This document shows positions 62,250 to 64,000 of a DNA stretch of 64,000 nucleotides, one piece after another. The translations under genes and the position numbers were made by a program. Below the pieces are notes generated by a model, which saw nothing but the letters and a program-made list of their open reading frames with translations, was not told where the DNA came from and did not search any database. Source of the stretch: Photobacterium atrarenae (GTDB taxonomy: Bacteria; Pseudomonadota; Gammaproteobacteria; Enterobacterales; Vibrionaceae); contig NZ_CP101508.1 of assembly GCF_024380015.1 (NCBI RefSeq), positions 1,240,902 to 1,304,901 on the forward strand, in the 5' to 3' direction. How positions within the stretch are numbered: position 1 is the stretch's first letter; each line of letters opens with the position of its first letter.

Positions 62250-63221
62250 CTACTTGGTCGCATAAATACGTTGTGGCGGAACCCCAAAAGCGCGTTTGAA
62301 CGCATTGGTGAAGTTTGATGGGTGCTGATACCCCGCTTCATAGGCCGCTTCGGTAATGGTAACTTGTCCGCGTTCTAACTGCTGTTTGGCGATTTCCAGG
62401 CGCCGCTGCCGGATATAGCCACTGACCGTGAGATTGAGGTGTTGTTTAAAGCGCCGCTGCAGGTTAGACACACTCATGGCGAATTGCGCGGCTAGTCGTT
62501 CCAGTGACAGATCTTCATCCAAGTGTTTTTCAATATAATGGACAATCTGGGTAACCTGAGAGCAGCGAGGAGTGGCGGCATCCTGCTCGGCTTGAAATGA
62601 ATCTGAGGTGAGTTGGTTGAATACGCTGGCCGTCAGGGTGTGGGTTAGAATTTCAAACTGCATCTTTTCATGGAAAGTGTGCGGATGCGATAATGCCATC
62701 AGAGCTTGGACCCTTTCGAGAATATCCTGATCCAGCCGGATAGGTTGATGGGCTTTATGATAGCGGGAAAACTGATGTACCGGGCAATCCGGCGTTGCCC
62801 GTTGGGCAATCCAGTCTGGGTGGAGAATAATATTCAGTTTACTGACTTGGTTGCCCGCTCTGAACTCGCGACGAAAGTTGGCGGGCTTGGCTAAATTCAC
62901 GATGGTCGCACGGGGCCCATGGGTTGCATCCAGATGAAATTCCAAATCGTCATAACTGAACCCGAGTTGTCCATTGAGCAAGAAAGTGACAATGACAGAA
63001 GCGGGTGTTGAAGACACCATATTGGAGTCCGCCAGTTCTAAACTGGTACCGCCGTGTACTGTGATATGGTTATGAAAGCGATAGGCAATGAAATCCCCTT
63101 CCGCCAGCGGGGTTTGCTGGGTGCGTTCCTGAGTCAGAATGAGCTGTTTATCGTGGCACTCTATTTTTTTCGTTAGTGCAACTTTCTTTATTTTTCTACT
63201 TTTTTCCTGCGAAAACGTCAT
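62250..63221 (-). CDS. AraC-family regulator of the siderophore receptor locus
   Basis: A 323-residue regulator with a C-terminal double helix-turn-helix (SLERLAAQFAMSVSNLQRRF, ITEAAYEAGYQHPSNFTNAF) and a N-terminal ligand-sensing region, as in PchR/DesR-like activators of siderophore receptors. Start at ATG 63221, nine nt after AGGA; ATG 63230 also in frame but too close to that site. Divergent from the TonB receptor gene with Fur-like boxes between. Confidence 0.88.
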   Translation of the reverse strand: MTFSQEKSRKIKKVALTKKIECHDKQLILTQERTQQTPLAEGDFIAYRFHNHITVHGGTSLELADSNMVSSTPASVIVTFLLNGQLGFSYDDLEFHLDATHGPRATIVNLAKPANFRREFRAGNQVSKLNIILHPDWIAQRATPDCPVHQFSRYHKAHQPIRLDQDILERVQALMALSHPHTFHEKMQFEILTHTLTASVFNQLTSDSFQAEQDAATPRCSQVTQIVHYIEKHLDEDLSLERLAAQFAMSVSNLQRRFKQHLNLTVSGYIRQRRLEIAKQQLERGQVTITEAAYEAGYQHPSNFTNAFKRAFGVPPQRIYATK

Positions 63222-63275
63222 TTTGACCATTCCTAATAACTACTGTGCAGTTTCGCATAAGCTATTTAGCTTTCC

Positions 63276-63294
63276 GTTAATGAGAATCAATCCT
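63276..63294. promoter_or_regulatory. Fur-like box between araC-type gene and TonB receptor
   Basis: The 19 bp starting GTTAATGAGAATCAATCC match 13 of 19 Fur consensus positions. A second, weaker match (12 of 19) is at 63304-63322 around TTGTTATCATTTG. Both lie in the divergent promoter region. Confidence 0.65.
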
Positions 63295-63339
63295 ATCATA
63301 CGTGCGAATTGTTATCATTTGTGTTTGGGAATAAATTTC

Positions 63340-64000
63340 ATGGAATGGGTAAAAAATACGCCTGCTAAACCATCTCTACTTTGTCTTGCTATCGGTATGG
63401 CGCTTTCTTCGGGCGCATACGCTGAAGAAGAACAGTCATATTTTGATGAAATGGTTGTTTGGGGCACGAAAGTTTCCAGCAACTCTGAATCTTTGTACTC
63501 GCAAGATATGTCGCTGAAGCAAGCGGATCATATGTCTGATCTGCTGCGTGATATTCCAGGGGTTGACGTGGGCGGGACACATTCCGTGAACCAACGTATT
63601 ACCATTCGCGGCCTGGGTGAAACCGATCTGGATATCCGCTTAGATGGTGCGTCACAGCACGCAAACATGTTCCACCATATCGGTAACCTGACCCTGAACC
63701 CGGACATTCTGAAATCTGCCGACATCCAGGTGGGGAACAACTCAGTGACCCAAAATGGCCTCGGCGGTGCGGTTTACTTTGAAACCAAAGATGCCAAAGA
63801 TCTGCTGCGTTACGATGAAAAATTCGGGGCCCGTGTTTATGGCGGTTACCAGAGCAATGACAGCCAGCAAGGCTCTCTGACTGTATACGGTCAACTGACC
63901 GATACCGTCGATGCCATGATTTATGGTCACTACATCAACCGTGAAAACTTTGAAGACGGTGACGGTCACAAAACGATCGGCTCTGATGGCGATACCTACA
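63340..64000 (+). CDS. TonB-dependent outer-membrane siderophore receptor, partial
   Basis: The first 220 residues of a TonB-dependent receptor; the frame is open to the window end. Signal peptide ending SSGAYA, TonB-box-like FDEMVVWGTKV, then plug domain (MSDLLRDIPGVDVGGTHSVN, QRITIRGLGETDLDIRLDGA, NNSVTQNGLGGAVYFETKDA) and the first barrel strands. Regulated probably by Fur and the divergent AraC protein. The adjacent binding-protein-dependent transporter suggests a shared ferric siderophore. Specificity cannot be stated. Confidence 0.93.
   Translation, partial: MEWVKNTPAKPSLLCLAIGMALSSGAYAEEEQSYFDEMVVWGTKVSSNSESLYSQDMSLKQADHMSDLLRDIPGVDVGGTHSVNQRITIRGLGETDLDIRLDGASQHANMFHHIGNLTLNPDILKSADIQVGNNSVTQNGLGGAVYFETKDAKDLLRYDEKFGARVYGGYQSNDSQQGSLTVYGQLTDTVDAMIYGHYINRENFEDGDGHKTIGSDGDTY

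Noticed and set aside
1..64000. CRISPR arrays, rRNA operons, prophage structural genes
   Set aside because: No regularly spaced short repeats, rRNA sequence or phage gene clusters were seen on reading the window.

Overview
The window reads as a chromosomal segment of a marine gammaproteobacterium of the Vibrionaceae (Photobacterium/Vibrio/Grimontia-like; genus not resolvable by eye). The basis is gene content and order: a divergent bioA / bioBFCD locus with a BirA operator, uvrY-uvrC-pgsA followed by tRNA-Cys, the Vibrio-type norspermidine genes (fused diaminobutyrate aminotransferase/decarboxylase, carboxynorspermidine dehydrogenase, nspC) and a vctPDGC-like siderophore uptake operon. Most of the window is moderately GC-rich. 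The stretch at about 13.2-16.6 kb is clearly AT-richer and behaves like an accessory island.

Layout. 0-4.7 kb: biotin synthesis. 4.8-11 kb: a membrane protein, an unlisted 53-aa protein, the heat-shock protease htpX, a PQQ-type sugar dehydrogenase, and a MocR regulator divergent from an EamA transporter. 11.06-16.7 kb: tRNA-Ser(UGA) with its terminator; a class C-like group II intron sitting directly after that terminator; a decayed tRNA-Ser-like remnant; then AT-rich small genes in overlapping pairs, one of them cut by an IS3-family element whose transposase has lost a catalytic Asp. 16.7-19 kb: a GST / NTF2-like / tautomerase operon divergent from a LysR regulator, with a premature stop in the tautomerase. 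19-22.6 kb: a P-loop kinase-like protein, a nucleotidyltransferase, a lipoprotein and YddG. 23-28.8 kb: a complete five-gene peptide-type ABC importer.

29-35 kb: HinT-like protein, a hotdog protein, membrane proteins, a K+ channel, a periplasmic-sensor diguanylate cyclase, and two adjacent bacterioferritin genes with complementary active-site losses. 36-39 kb: uvrY (UUG start), uvrC, pgsA. 39.1-39.3 kb: a MITE-like repeat. Two identical tRNA-Cys genes (39.5 and 50.05 kb) bracket a D-lactate/2-hydroxyacid dehydrogenase, a LysR regulator with a near 31-bp palindrome, and the norspermidine genes, which are preceded by about 600 nt of leader DNA with hairpins and a possible 23-codon leader peptide ending in Pro-stop.

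50.5-56.3 kb: a membrane-bound LytTR regulator, a lipoprotein methyltransferase, a second diguanylate cyclase, a lipoprotein hydrolase, a 5'-truncated DUF4105-type gene and a small secreted protein. 56.6-64 kb: an orphan OppA-like protein, then an iron-uptake locus with Fur-like boxes (binding protein, two permeases, ATPase, AraC regulator, TonB receptor running off the window).

No CRISPR array, rRNA operon or prophage was seen. The most interesting material is the tRNA-Ser island with its candidate effector/immunity-like pairs, the split-function bacterioferritin pair, and the leader region upstream of the norspermidine genes.
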